From Hwanghaeella grinnelliae (GTDB taxonomy: Bacteria; Pseudomonadota; Alphaproteobacteria; UBA8366; Aestuariispiraceae): a stretch of 64,000 bases of DNA. The notes under the pieces are model-generated. The model was given only the letters and a program-made list of their open reading frames with translations, was not told the DNA's origin and did no database searches. Made by a program: the position numbers and the translations under genes. Each line of letters begins with the position of its first letter. The stretch's first letter is position 1. Shown piece by piece: positions 1-7,293 of this stretch. The stretch covers positions 372,001-436,000 of the forward strand of contig NZ_SADE01000003.1 in NCBI RefSeq assembly GCF_004005845.1. The letters are read 5' to 3'.

Positions 1-1566
1 TAAAAGCGGTTCTACATTCAAATCTGATAGGTCTTCATGCGTGATCGCCTCTGGCTGAACATTTGGGTCCATGCCCTGAGATATCGCCCAACGTCTCCAA
101 TAATCCGGCCTTTGATCTTTGGTCAGTTCTTTCGACAAATCGGGATAAATAACCTCAAGATGATGCCAATTGTCGGCCCGCATATGTGGACGCAAGTCAT
201 CGTTACTTAAGTCGCGAATTGGCGCTACATTTAGAAGCGTAACTAGTGACAGCCCTGCTTCCTTCATACCTTCTTGCGCGGCAAGATTTCGGCCAAGTAT
301 GAGACCTCTGATTTTATCTCCACCTTGATTTTGCATAACGAGCAGCTGTAACGCACTGGCAATAAACTTTCGCGCTAAATCACCTGCCTTCTCTGCATCA
401 TGAGTTAACTCGTCGAGACCATCAAAAATTATTAGTGTAGGTTTAGTGTCGTCCTTTAAACGATCAAGTGGATTAGCTGCAAAGCCGGGCGATCCCTCAT
501 CACCGGTCAAACGGTTGCTGCGTGACAGGTACGAACCAATATCCAAATGGAGATCGCCTGAAAAGCTGAGGTGCTGAAGCTCTATGAAGAGTACTCTTGC
601 TATGCCACGATCGAGCAACTCGGACGCAAATGCTTTCGCAAATGAGGATTTCCCTGACCCTGGCCCACCAGCTACAATCCGGATGACATCTCTTCCTTTT
701 GTTTTTCGACCAAGCCACTCCTCTACCGTACGGTGCAAATCTCCTAAGTTTGCCTCACATTTTATTACTGTTTTCTTGGATTTTTCATTTGGGAATTCTT
801 GATCTGTTTCATGCCAATAACATCGCAACCTTAAATATATTTCGGATAGGGGCGTTAATACAGATTCGTCGGGAGAGAAAACTGGAGCGGCGCGAAAACG
901 TTGATGTATCCATTCACCATGCCTAGCCCACGCAATTTCCCAAGCTGCAGCCTCTGAAAACGTACTGGTTGCAATTTTGATAAGCGGTTCGAAAATAGAG
1001 AAATGGGCTGACAGGACGTAACTCGCAGTATTTGCCAAGCACGTATCAAAAACATGCTGCCAACGTTCCAGATCAATATCTATCCATGGGGTAACATCAA
1101 CAATGAACTGTGGTATCGCTTGTCGGGCTGGTGAAAAGGCGGCATGGGCACTTGGAAACTGAAGTATCGAAGCGTCAAAGTTTGCATCTGATGGTACAGA
1201 TAGAGCTTTCTCTAAGAATTTTTTTAGACCGATCTCCCGTTCCGCTACTGTACGACCCGTGCGAATAGGGAGTTGAGAATTAAAATTCGCTTCCCGATTA
1301 AGCTGTTTTAGGAATTCTTCGGTAGCTCCAGACACTGTCATTGTAAACCAAACCCAAGCAAGGTTTTCGGGGCTTGAGGTGTCTCTACCTTTAAGGTCCT
1401 CAACTATTGACTTGATCTTACCAATAGAACCAGCAGCAAACCGGCCATATGCAATTGGATTCCCAGTTGCGTAGGATAGAATTCCACTCAGAAAAAGAGA
1501 AATCGACGTTACGGACGCGTTTAGTACCTCACGATGCCTTGTTGGCTTCTCAAATGCGATCTCCAT
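1..1566 (-). CDS. NACHT-type P-loop NTPase, C-terminus beyond the window (likely defence protein)
   Basis: The frame is open from an ATG at 1566 to the left edge, 522 codons without a stop, so only the N-terminal part is visible. About 290 residues without recognised motifs come first. A Walker A motif (AGGPGSGKSSFAKAF) lies near residues 299-310 and a Walker B of the NACHT kind (TLIIFDGLDEL, with the DGxDE signature) near residues 375-385. NACHT proteins are STAND ATPases, and bacterial members often act as anti-phage sensors whose C-terminal repeats recognise phage products; the sensor would lie outside the window. A GGTGGGGG ribosome site precedes the start. The gene is clearly AT-richer than everything after about 2 kb, which suggests horizontal transfer. 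The NTPase class is secure; the defence role is inferred from family and context. Confidence 0.75.
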   Translation of the reverse strand, partial: MEIAFEKPTRHREVLNASVTSISLFLSGILSYATGNPIAYGRFAAGSIGKIKSIVEDLKGRDTSSPENLAWVWFTMTVSGATEEFLKQLNREANFNSQLPIRTGRTVAEREIGLKKFLEKALSVPSDANFDASILQFPSAHAAFSPARQAIPQFIVDVTPWIDIDLERWQHVFDTCLANTASYVLSAHFSIFEPLIKIATSTFSEAAAWEIAWARHGEWIHQRFRAAPVFSPDESVLTPLSEIYLRLRCYWHETDQEFPNEKSKKTVIKCEANLGDLHRTVEEWLGRKTKGRDVIRIVAGGPGSGKSSFAKAFASELLDRGIARVLFIELQHLSFSGDLHLDIGSYLSRSNRLTGDEGSPGFAANPLDRLKDDTKPTLIIFDGLDELTHDAEKAGDLARKFIASALQLLVMQNQGGDKIRGLILGRNLAAQEGMKEAGLSLVTLLNVAPIRDLSNDDLRPHMRADNWHHLEVIYPDLSKELTKDQRPDYWRRWAISQGMDPNVQPEAITHEDLSDLNVEPLL

Positions 1567-1882
1567 CACCCCCACCTTTATGATTATGGCGTTGGTTGAT
1601 ACAGTAGATCATAAAGCACTTTTTAGTCGATAATAATGCCGGTGGGAGTTCCTAGTTTTTTTGTGAAAATATGTCAGTCATTCCGGTGACATATGTGGAC
1701 GGCCCCCTCTTGGGCAAGGGCTTGATGAAGGTATAGCCGTCGTTGCGTGCAGTCATATGTCCGGGTTACAGTGACAGTTTACTAAATAATTCAAAAGTCG
1801 ATTGTTACGTTCCAAGAGAACATCCCTTGCGGTACAACCTCCGTGGATCCAGCCTAGCTATGGAACGTGGTCGCGTGCATCG
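1567..1882. other. Gene-free AT-rich spacer at the island border
   Basis: This stretch separates the NACHT gene from the PAS-like gene. It holds the 5' region of the NACHT gene and a 105-bp element with imperfect terminal inverted repeats, listed separately. No ORF here has convincing coding character. Confidence 0.5.
1672..1776. mobile_element. Possible MITE or IS remnant with imperfect terminal inverted repeats
   Basis: The left end reads TGTCAGTCATTCCGGTGACA followed by TATG. The reverse complement of the right end reads TGTCACTGTAACCCGGACAT followed by ATG. The ends share TGTCA at the tip and a CCGG-ACATATG core about 10 bases further in. The interior is GC-richer than its surroundings and encodes a short minus-strand peptide containing NDGYTFIKPLPKRGP, of unknown origin. 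No target-site duplication is obvious. It sits at the junction of low-GC and high-GC DNA. It may instead be a chance imperfect palindrome. Confidence 0.4.
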
Positions 1883-2494
1883 TCACGATGCCGCTAAGCG
1901 CGACGCGCGGAAGGTGGTGAATTCTTCTAAAAGGTCTTCGTATTCGTCTCGCTGGAAGGATTCCTTTAGTTCGAAACTCCAAAGCCCGATCATCAGATCA
2001 CTGGCGACGTCCTTGCCGGTTGGGCCGGGTTGCCGGCCGAGAGGCAGAAACATGGTGTAAATTCCGCGCGGCCTACCTTCCATGGAGGCATAGGTGAGCC
2101 GCAGAACCTTTGGCTCGATAGTTCTGCCTGTTGACATGAATAGTTCATGGACAAGATCTGTTTTTGTTTTTTGAATGCGCATCGCATCGCTGGACCGGCT
2201 GCCGGGCCGCAGCCGAGGCGCAACCGCGTTCAATTCGGAACTGATGAGGTCGTACCGATAGTCCGTGCATCCATCGATCAGCGCGCCAAGGCTGACATGG
2301 GGGATCAGCCGCGCGCCGAGTGTTAAAGGATCAACGGCACGTCTTGGCTTGTCCCCAGGCAATGCTACCCAGTAATCAAACAGCTCAACCATCTTCTCAA
2401 AATAAAAGGCCGACTCGGCCGGGCCGCTGCTGATCATTTCGTTCATGGTGTGTCTCGCGTTACTGTGCGTCACAGCATCATGACTATTGCCCAT
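1883..2494 (-). CDS. PAS_5-like domain protein
   Basis: The product is about 203 residues. The segment around LFDYWVALPGD, then RAVDPLTLGARLIPHVSL and YRYDLISSELN, follows the layout of the PAS_5 family common in Rhodospirillales: a YW...L..G start, an IDP...LP.i.L block, then an RYRL-like strand. These are single-domain putative sensors without a known output. No effector domain or signal peptide is visible. The longest start (2494) lies inside the last codons of the desulfhydrase remnant, so an internal ATG at 2446 or 2437 is also possible. A second PAS_5-like gene lies at 5689. The fold assignment is from motif layout only. Confidence 0.6.
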   Translation of the reverse strand: MGNSHDAVTHSNARHTMNEMISSGPAESAFYFEKMVELFDYWVALPGDKPRRAVDPLTLGARLIPHVSLGALIDGCTDYRYDLISSELNAVAPRLRPGSRSSDAMRIQKTKTDLVHELFMSTGRTIEPKVLRLTYASMEGRPRGIYTMFLPLGRQPGPTGKDVASDLMIGLWSFELKESFQRDEYEDLLEEFTTFRASRLAAS

Positions 2495-2668
2495 ACCCCG
2501 GCAGATCGAAAATCTCCGGGTAGCCGAAGAGCGCGGCGCTGCCGCCGGTGTGGAGGAAGACGACGTTGTCCATGACGTCGAAAGTGACTTTGCGGGTTTG
2601 GTCGATCAGGCCTTGCAGGTCCTTGCCGGAATAGATCGGGTCGAAAAGCAGGCCTTCCAAGCGAAACA
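2484..2668 (-). pseudogene. 3' remnant of a D-cysteine desulfhydrase-family gene
   Basis: About 59 codons, from [14 protein letters not shown] to the stop after FDLPGYGQ, match the C-terminus of the intact gene at 3744-4814 ([14 protein letters not shown] ... FDLPGYRA) at roughly 50 of 59 residues. The reading frame and stop are kept, but everything upstream of residue ~298 of the family is missing and is replaced by the promoter region of the VPLPA-CTERM gene. The remnant and the intact gene lie in the same orientation about 1.25 kb apart and bracket that gene. Without a PLP lysine or N-terminal domain it cannot be an enzyme. Confidence 0.85.
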
Positions 2669-2705
2669 TTAACAATCGTTTATAAAGTCCACCGCCGTTG
2701 TCCTC

Positions 2706-2725
2706 CAGACCCGCATAAGGGTCTG
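2706..2725. other. Small perfect hairpin upstream of the VPLPA-CTERM gene
   Basis: CAGACCC and GGGTCTG form a 7-bp perfect stem around a GCATAA loop, about 85 bases before the start codon at 2809. There is no T-run, so it is not an intrinsic terminator. It could be an operator or a 5' UTR structure. Confidence 0.4.
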
Positions 2726-2808
2726 AAATGATTTGGATTAAACGTCCGCGACCCGCACAATCAATGCATCCTAATATGAATGTTCCATGTGATTTTGGGG
2801 AGAATGTT

Positions 2809-3654
2809 ATGCGTTTTGCGGGCAGAGATTTTCTTAAGGGCGCGGTCACCGCATCGGCCTTGATGGTCCTGGGGTCGGGCGCGGCCCAGGCGGCAACGGT
2901 GTTCGACCAAGGGTTTGAAACGGATACGGCGGGCTGGTTCGACGAGAATTCCGGCTGGACCGGCAGCGTGACGCGCCAGGCCAGCGGCACCGACGGCATC
3001 GCGGCCCATGAAGGGAATTTCTACGCGAACTTCCAGCAAACGGATACGCAGGGGATCGGAGTGTCCGGGGCCTTCACGCGGTTCGACGGATTTCGCGACA
3101 CCTTCCCCGGCACCTACTCCGCCAGCGCCGCGATCTATCTGGACACGAGCTGGGCCGCCGGCGAAGGGTTCGACTATTCGGTCGCATCCAGCGGGTCCGA
3201 CGGGGGCCACCAACGCGACTTCATCTTCCATGTGGCGAAAGACACCTCCACCGGCTCGCTTCTGGTGGGCGGCAGCAACAATACCAATTTCGATCCGCGC
3301 CAGGACCTGGAAAACCTGAACCATTTCGAGGTCACGGAAACGGGCTGGTATATCTTCGAGCATCTGTTCCGCGAAGACGGCGGCCAACTCGCCGTGGACC
3401 TGAACCTTTACAATGCGGCGAGCGTCCTTCTGTTCACGGAGACCCGCACCAACGCGGCGGACACCATTCCCGGCGAAGTCGGCGGCAACCGCTATGGCTG
3501 GTTCACCAATATCGACATCGACGGCGGCATCGCGGTGGACGCGACGCAGTTGAACATCTCTGCCGTCCCGGTTCCGGCGGCCCTGCCCCTTCTGTTGAGC
3601 GGTCTGGGCCTGTTCGGCATCGTCGGGCGGTTCAGGCGCCGGGCGAAAGTCTAA
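2809..3654 (+). CDS. VPLPA-CTERM sorting domain-containing exported protein
   Basis: The start at 2809 is chosen because GGGGAGA lies just upstream and a signal peptide (MRFAGRDFLKGAV ... GSGAAQA) follows directly. The mature part, about 250 residues rich in Gly, Asp, Thr and aromatic residues, begins ATVFDQGFETDTAGWFDE and resembles secreted beta-sandwich domains, but no enzyme family is recognised. The C-terminus has the sorting-signal layout: VPVPAALPLLLSGLGLFG, a hydrophobic helix, then RFRRRAK. In this family an exosortase-type protease is expected to process the tail during export to the cell surface. The gene lies between the desulfhydrase remnant and the intact desulfhydrase gene and is followed by a strong terminator. 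Confidence 0.8.
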   Translation: MRFAGRDFLKGAVTASALMVLGSGAAQAATVFDQGFETDTAGWFDENSGWTGSVTRQASGTDGIAAHEGNFYANFQQTDTQGIGVSGAFTRFDGFRDTFPGTYSASAAIYLDTSWAAGEGFDYSVASSGSDGGHQRDFIFHVAKDTSTGSLLVGGSNNTNFDPRQDLENLNHFEVTETGWYIFEHLFREDGGQLAVDLNLYNAASVLLFTETRTNAADTIPGEVGGNRYGWFTNIDIDGGIAVDATQLNISAVPVPAALPLLLSGLGLFGIVGRFRRRAKV

Positions 3655-3683
3655 GCGACGACGTAGCGCTTTGGAGCACCATA

Positions 3684-3721
3684 CGGGCGGCCGGAAACAT
3701 CCCGGCCGCCCGTTTTCTTTT
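3684..3721 (+). terminator. Intrinsic terminator after the VPLPA-CTERM gene
   Basis: An 11-bp perfect GC stem (CGGGCGGCCGG / CCGGCCGCCCG) with a 7-base loop is followed by TTTTCTTTT. It lies 30 bases after the stop codon at 3654. Confidence 0.9.
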
Positions 3722-3743
3722 GATATCGCGGTCCAGCGTACGC

Positions 3744-4814
3744 CTATGCCCGATACCCCGGCAGATCGAAGATATCCGGGTAGCCGAAGAGCGCAGCGCT
3801 GCCGCCGGTGTGGAGGAAGACGACGTTGTCCATGCCGTCGAAATAGCCTTTGCGGGTTTGGTCGATCAGGCCGTCCAGGCCCTTGCCGCTATAGACCGGG
3901 TCGAAGAGCAGGCCTTCCAGCCGGGCGAGGGTTTTGAGGGCTTCTTTCATGCCTTCCGTCGGCATGCCGTAGCCGGGGCCGACATAGTCGCAATTGGCGC
4001 GGACCGCGGCCCGGTCGATTTCTTCACCCGTCCCGAGATAATCGAGCGTCTTACAGGCCAGGTCATGGACCATGCTCTCCTGTTTTTCCTTCCGCGCGCG
4101 CACGCCGATGCCGAGCAGGTGGATGTCGCTTTCCAGCGCCGCCAAGCCGGCGACGAGGCCTGCCTGCGTGCCCGAACTGCCGGTGGCGTGAACGAGCGCG
4201 TCGATCTTCAAGTCCATTGCGGCGGCCTGTTCCACCAGTTCCGCCGCGCAATTCACATAGCCCAGCGCGCCGATCCGGTTGGAGCCGCCGCCGGGGATGA
4301 CGTAGGGCTTTTTGCCTTGAGTTTTCAGATCCTCGGCGAGCGCTTCCATTTCCGCCTGCATGTCTGCCCCGCCGGGGCGTTTGGCGATGGTGCTGCCGTG
4401 CAATTGGTCCAACAGCACATTGCCGTTGAGGGTATAGGCCGGGTCGTTGGAGCCGGTCCGATCCTCCAGCAGGATATGGCATTCCAGGCCGAGCTTGGCG
4501 CAGGCCGCCGCCGTCTGGCGCGCATGGTTGGATTGGGTGGCGCCCTGGGTGATGACGGTATCGGCACCCCCTTCCAGCGCGTCGGCCATCAGGAATTCCA
4601 ACTTGCGCGTCTTGTTGCCGCCGGACGAAAGGCCGGTGCAATCGTCCCGCTTCACCCAGATGCGCGGGCCGCCGAGCCACTCGCTCAACCGGTCCATCGG
4701 CTCCAGCGGCGTGGGGAAATGCCCCAGCGACAGGCGCGGGAATTTCCCAATGGCCTTTTTAACCAAGGGAAGGGTCGTTTCGGTCTTGCCGCCGGTTATG
4801 TCCGTCGCGTTCAT
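3744..4814 (-). CDS. D-cysteine desulfhydrase / L-cysteate sulfo-lyase family PLP enzyme
   Basis: The product is 356 residues, the normal length for the ACC deaminase/D-cysteine desulfhydrase family (fold type II PLP enzymes). The PLP lysine is K68 in [14 protein letters not shown]. The family blocks [35 protein letters not shown] and [12 protein letters not shown] are intact, as is the C-terminal [12 protein letters not shown]. The enzyme should eliminate H2S, or sulfite in the case of cysteate lyase, with release of pyruvate and ammonia in the cytoplasm. Sequence alone does not separate D-cysteine from L-cysteate specificity; in marine alphaproteobacteria CuyA-type sulfo-lyases belong to the same family. 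GGAGAG precedes the start. A 3' partial copy lies at 2484-2668. Confidence 0.85.
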   Translation of the reverse strand: MNATDITGGKTETTLPLVKKAIGKFPRLSLGHFPTPLEPMDRLSEWLGGPRIWVKRDDCTGLSSGGNKTRKLEFLMADALEGGADTVITQGATQSNHARQTAAACAKLGLECHILLEDRTGSNDPAYTLNGNVLLDQLHGSTIAKRPGGADMQAEMEALAEDLKTQGKKPYVIPGGGSNRIGALGYVNCAAELVEQAAAMDLKIDALVHATGSSGTQAGLVAGLAALESDIHLLGIGVRARKEKQESMVHDLACKTLDYLGTGEEIDRAAVRANCDYVGPGYGMPTEGMKEALKTLARLEGLLFDPVYSGKGLDGLIDQTRKGYFDGMDNVVFLHTGGSAALFGYPDIFDLPGYRA

Positions 4815-5086
4815 CGGGGTCTCTCTCCTTTGCCATCATTCGGCCTAGGCTACCGCGTTACAGCCGGTTTGAATAACGCCAATATCGCCGGGCCGCCGTA
4901 TTTTTCATATGGCCTGGGAACGGAGACGCAACGTCTCGACACGCAATGATTTCACCGCGCTGGCAAATCGGCACGCCTCCTCCTATGGTATATACGTAAA
5001 TGCTAATGGTTTTGCTTACGGATCGACCTTGGCTCCAGATCGACTTTTTTGGGGGGCGGTTCGCGGCATAGCGGATGGAGGTTCCG

Positions 5087-5677
5087 ATGAGACGGCGCGG
5101 GCCTGTTGCATTGCTTCCCGTTATTCTCAGCCTGTTTGCCCTGACCGGCTGTTTCGAGTCGGAAGACCGCTTCTATACCGAGGCCGACCTTTGGGCGGAC
5201 ATGCCCGAGGCGCTTGCCCAAACCATCGTCACGGCCCCCTATTTCGAGGAAGCCGGCATCACCCTTTCCGCAACCGGCGGCGGATCGTTCACGGCGCGGG
5301 CGGAGGGCGCGGATTGTCCCTTCGGGGTGGTCCGGATGGCCGGCGCGGAGCCCGAGGATACGGCCCCGACGGCGGCGATCCCTATCGCGGTCTTCAACCT
5401 GGAACCGGGATGCCATTTCGACATGGCGGAGAGCCCTTGGCTGGTCTATGCCGCGCGGCTCTATCCGCCGGGCCATGACAAGCACGCGGCCGGCATCGCC
5501 TTCGGCGTTCCGGGGGATAGCGGAAAGATCGTCGCCTTTGCCCAAGCGCGGGAGGTCACCCTGACGCCGTACCGGACCAATGCCGAAGACCGTTACAAGG
5601 CAGTGGCGGATACGGCGCGGTTCAAGGCCTTTCTGCCCGCTTACATGCAGTCGGACCTGGTCGCGTATATCGAATAG
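5087..5677 (+). CDS. Putative lipoprotein of unknown function
   Basis: The start at 5087 is set by GGAGG six bases upstream; an in-frame ATG at 5075 lies before that site. The N-terminus is a lipoprotein signal: MRRRGPVALL, a hydrophobic core, then the lipobox LTGC, with lipidation expected on Cys about 22. The ~175-residue mature part contains four more cysteine-poor segments and no domain that I recognise. It ends 11 bases before the second PAS_5-like gene, so the two are probably cotranscribed. No role can be proposed. Confidence 0.75.
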   Translation: MRRRGPVALLPVILSLFALTGCFESEDRFYTEADLWADMPEALAQTIVTAPYFEEAGITLSATGGGSFTARAEGADCPFGVVRMAGAEPEDTAPTAAIPIAVFNLEPGCHFDMAESPWLVYAARLYPPGHDKHAAGIAFGVPGDSGKIVAFAQAREVTLTPYRTNAEDRYKAVADTARFKAFLPAYMQSDLVAYIE

Positions 5678-5688
5678 ACACGGCGCGG

Positions 5689-6195
5689 ATGATAACAGAA
5701 GCGGACCCTTCCGGCGTGACGAGCCCCATTCTCCGCGCCTTTCGCGACCATTGGCTGGCGCTGAAGGGAAAGCGGGCGATGCCGGCACGCGCCGATATTG
5801 ACCCGGCGCATATTCCGGCGCTGTTGCCCCATATCATACTGGTCGACGTCATCGGCGCGCCGCCCCGCTTTCGCTACCGCCTGATCGGCACCGCGGTCAC
5901 CAAGATCGCGAACCGGGACGCCACAGGCCGTGTCCTGGACGAAAGCCTCTATGGCGCGAATACGGACAGGGTGTTGCGGACCTACCGTGAAACGGTCGCG
6001 GACAAGAGCCCTAAGGCCGTTCGGGAGATCGTCCAGTTCGTCGCCAAGGATTGGATCAAGACCGAGGTTCTGTTGATGCCGCTGTCGAGCGATGGCGGGA
6101 CTGTCGACATGATCGTCGGCGCCGTCGACATCGTCGACCAGGACCCCAATCCCCGCGACCTTGACCGACGCGAAAATCTAGATTGGACCAAGTAG
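5689..6195 (+). CDS. PAS_5-like domain protein
   Basis: The 168-residue product has the PAS_5 layout: FRDHWLALKGKRAMPARADI, DPAHIPALLPHIILVDV, then RFRYRLIGTAVTKIANRDATG and a C-terminal block with LLMPLSSDGGTVDMIVGAVDIV, which fits the last PAS strands. There is no output domain or membrane segment. Proteins of this kind are abundant in Rhodospirillales, and their ligand and partners are unknown. It follows the lipoprotein gene closely and converges with the DMT transporter gene. Confidence 0.75.
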   Translation: MITEADPSGVTSPILRAFRDHWLALKGKRAMPARADIDPAHIPALLPHIILVDVIGAPPRFRYRLIGTAVTKIANRDATGRVLDESLYGANTDRVLRTYRETVADKSPKAVREIVQFVAKDWIKTEVLLMPLSSDGGTVDMIVGAVDIVDQDPNPRDLDRRENLDWTK

Positions 6196-6212
6196 GCGGA
6201 AAGCGCCGGCCC

Positions 6213-7175
6213 TTACCCGCGCCCACCGTGCATCTCAGACAAGGTAATCCCCGCCGCGGCGGCGGTGACGCAGGCGACCGCGATGGAGGTGGTGAGCGTG
6301 ATGCCCTGGCCCAACAGGAGCGCGCCGACCATGACCGCGATGGCGGGCTCCAGCGTCAGGAGGATGCCATAGGCGCGGGCCGACATGCGTTGCAAGGCTT
6401 GATATTCAAGCCCCAGCGGCAGGACGGTCGTCAAAAGGCCGACCGCGAAGGCGCTGGCGAGGCCGGATGCGGAGGCCTGGAACAGGCTGCCTTCCATCAC
6501 CGCGAAGGGCAGTGCCATGAAGGCGGCGGCCCACATGCCGAGCGTCAATCCCTTCAAGCCGCCGAAGACCTTGCCCGCCTTCTGGCTGGCGGGCGCGAAA
6601 CAGGCCCAGCCGATGGCGGCCAAACCGGCCAACCCCACGCCCCGCATATCGAGCGCGGAGTGGTTCCCGAACAACGCCCCCTCCCCCAAATTCAGGGGCG
6701 TCAGCAGGGCGATGCCGATCAACGCAATGCCGATGCACAGGAAATGGATGAGGCGCCGGGACATGATCGTCGCAATGGCCAGCGGGCCGAGGAAGGCGAT
6801 GGTCGCCGTGATCCCCAGCGGGATGTATTGCATGGCCAGGAAGAAGGGCAGCTCCATAAAGGCCAGCACGAAACCGAAGGCGAGAACGAGGGTGAAGGCG
6901 CGCCGGTCCGCGAAAGCATCCGACAGTTTCGGGCGGCTCCACAAGGTGAGCATGACGGCGGCGGAAATGAAGATGCAAAAGACCGTACCGACCGGCCCCA
7001 ATGCCGAGAACAACATGGTCGCCAAGGCCGCACCGACCTGCACGGAGACAAGGGAGAACAGCATCAGCGCCGTCGGCGGCAATCGCCCGAAACCGGCAGC
7101 CGCCGCTCCGACCGCGTGCCCGATACCCCGGCCGTCCGCCGGGCCGGACAATGTTGCCGTTCCGTAAACGGTCAT
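6213..7175 (-). CDS. DMT-superfamily (EamA/RhtA-like) transporter
   Basis: About ten hydrophobic segments are spread over ~320 residues in two EamA-like halves. Typical segments are LVSVQVGAALATMLFSALGP near the start, AMQYIPLGITATIAFLGPLA in the middle and YQALQRMSARAYGILLTLEP in the second half. The last two resemble RhtA, the threonine/homoserine exporter. It should act as an inner-membrane exporter of amino acids or other metabolites. The start at 7175 has AGGGGA at good spacing; longer starts at 7181 or 7205 are possible. The substrate is not predictable from sequence. Confidence 0.8.
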   Translation of the reverse strand: MTVYGTATLSGPADGRGIGHAVGAAAAGFGRLPPTALMLFSLVSVQVGAALATMLFSALGPVGTVFCIFISAAVMLTLWSRPKLSDAFADRRAFTLVLAFGFVLAFMELPFFLAMQYIPLGITATIAFLGPLAIATIMSRRLIHFLCIGIALIGIALLTPLNLGEGALFGNHSALDMRGVGLAGLAAIGWACFAPASQKAGKVFGGLKGLTLGMWAAAFMALPFAVMEGSLFQASASGLASAFAVGLLTTVLPLGLEYQALQRMSARAYGILLTLEPAIAVMVGALLLGQGITLTTSIAVACVTAAAAGITLSEMHGGRG

Positions 7176-7293
7176 GCGCATCCCCTGCTTTCCGGCGCGC
7201 ATCAACAGCGGTTAACCCCTGCCCCGGCGCCTGTCACATTCTCGCAACGTTATCTGTCTACACAAGCCCATTACTTGGCTTTTGGGGGTAACC

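Noticed and set aside
3720-4949. 409-residue plus-strand frame antisense to the desulfhydrase gene
   Set aside because: It is a shadow of the high-GC minus-strand gene; its product has the Arg/Ala/Gly-rich look of antisense reading and no motifs.
7118-7135. Third copy of the TGCCCGATACCCCGGC sequence found at the desulfhydrase gene ends
   Set aside because: Only about 16 bases match, inside the DMT transporter coding frame and without further similarity; chance in high-GC DNA.
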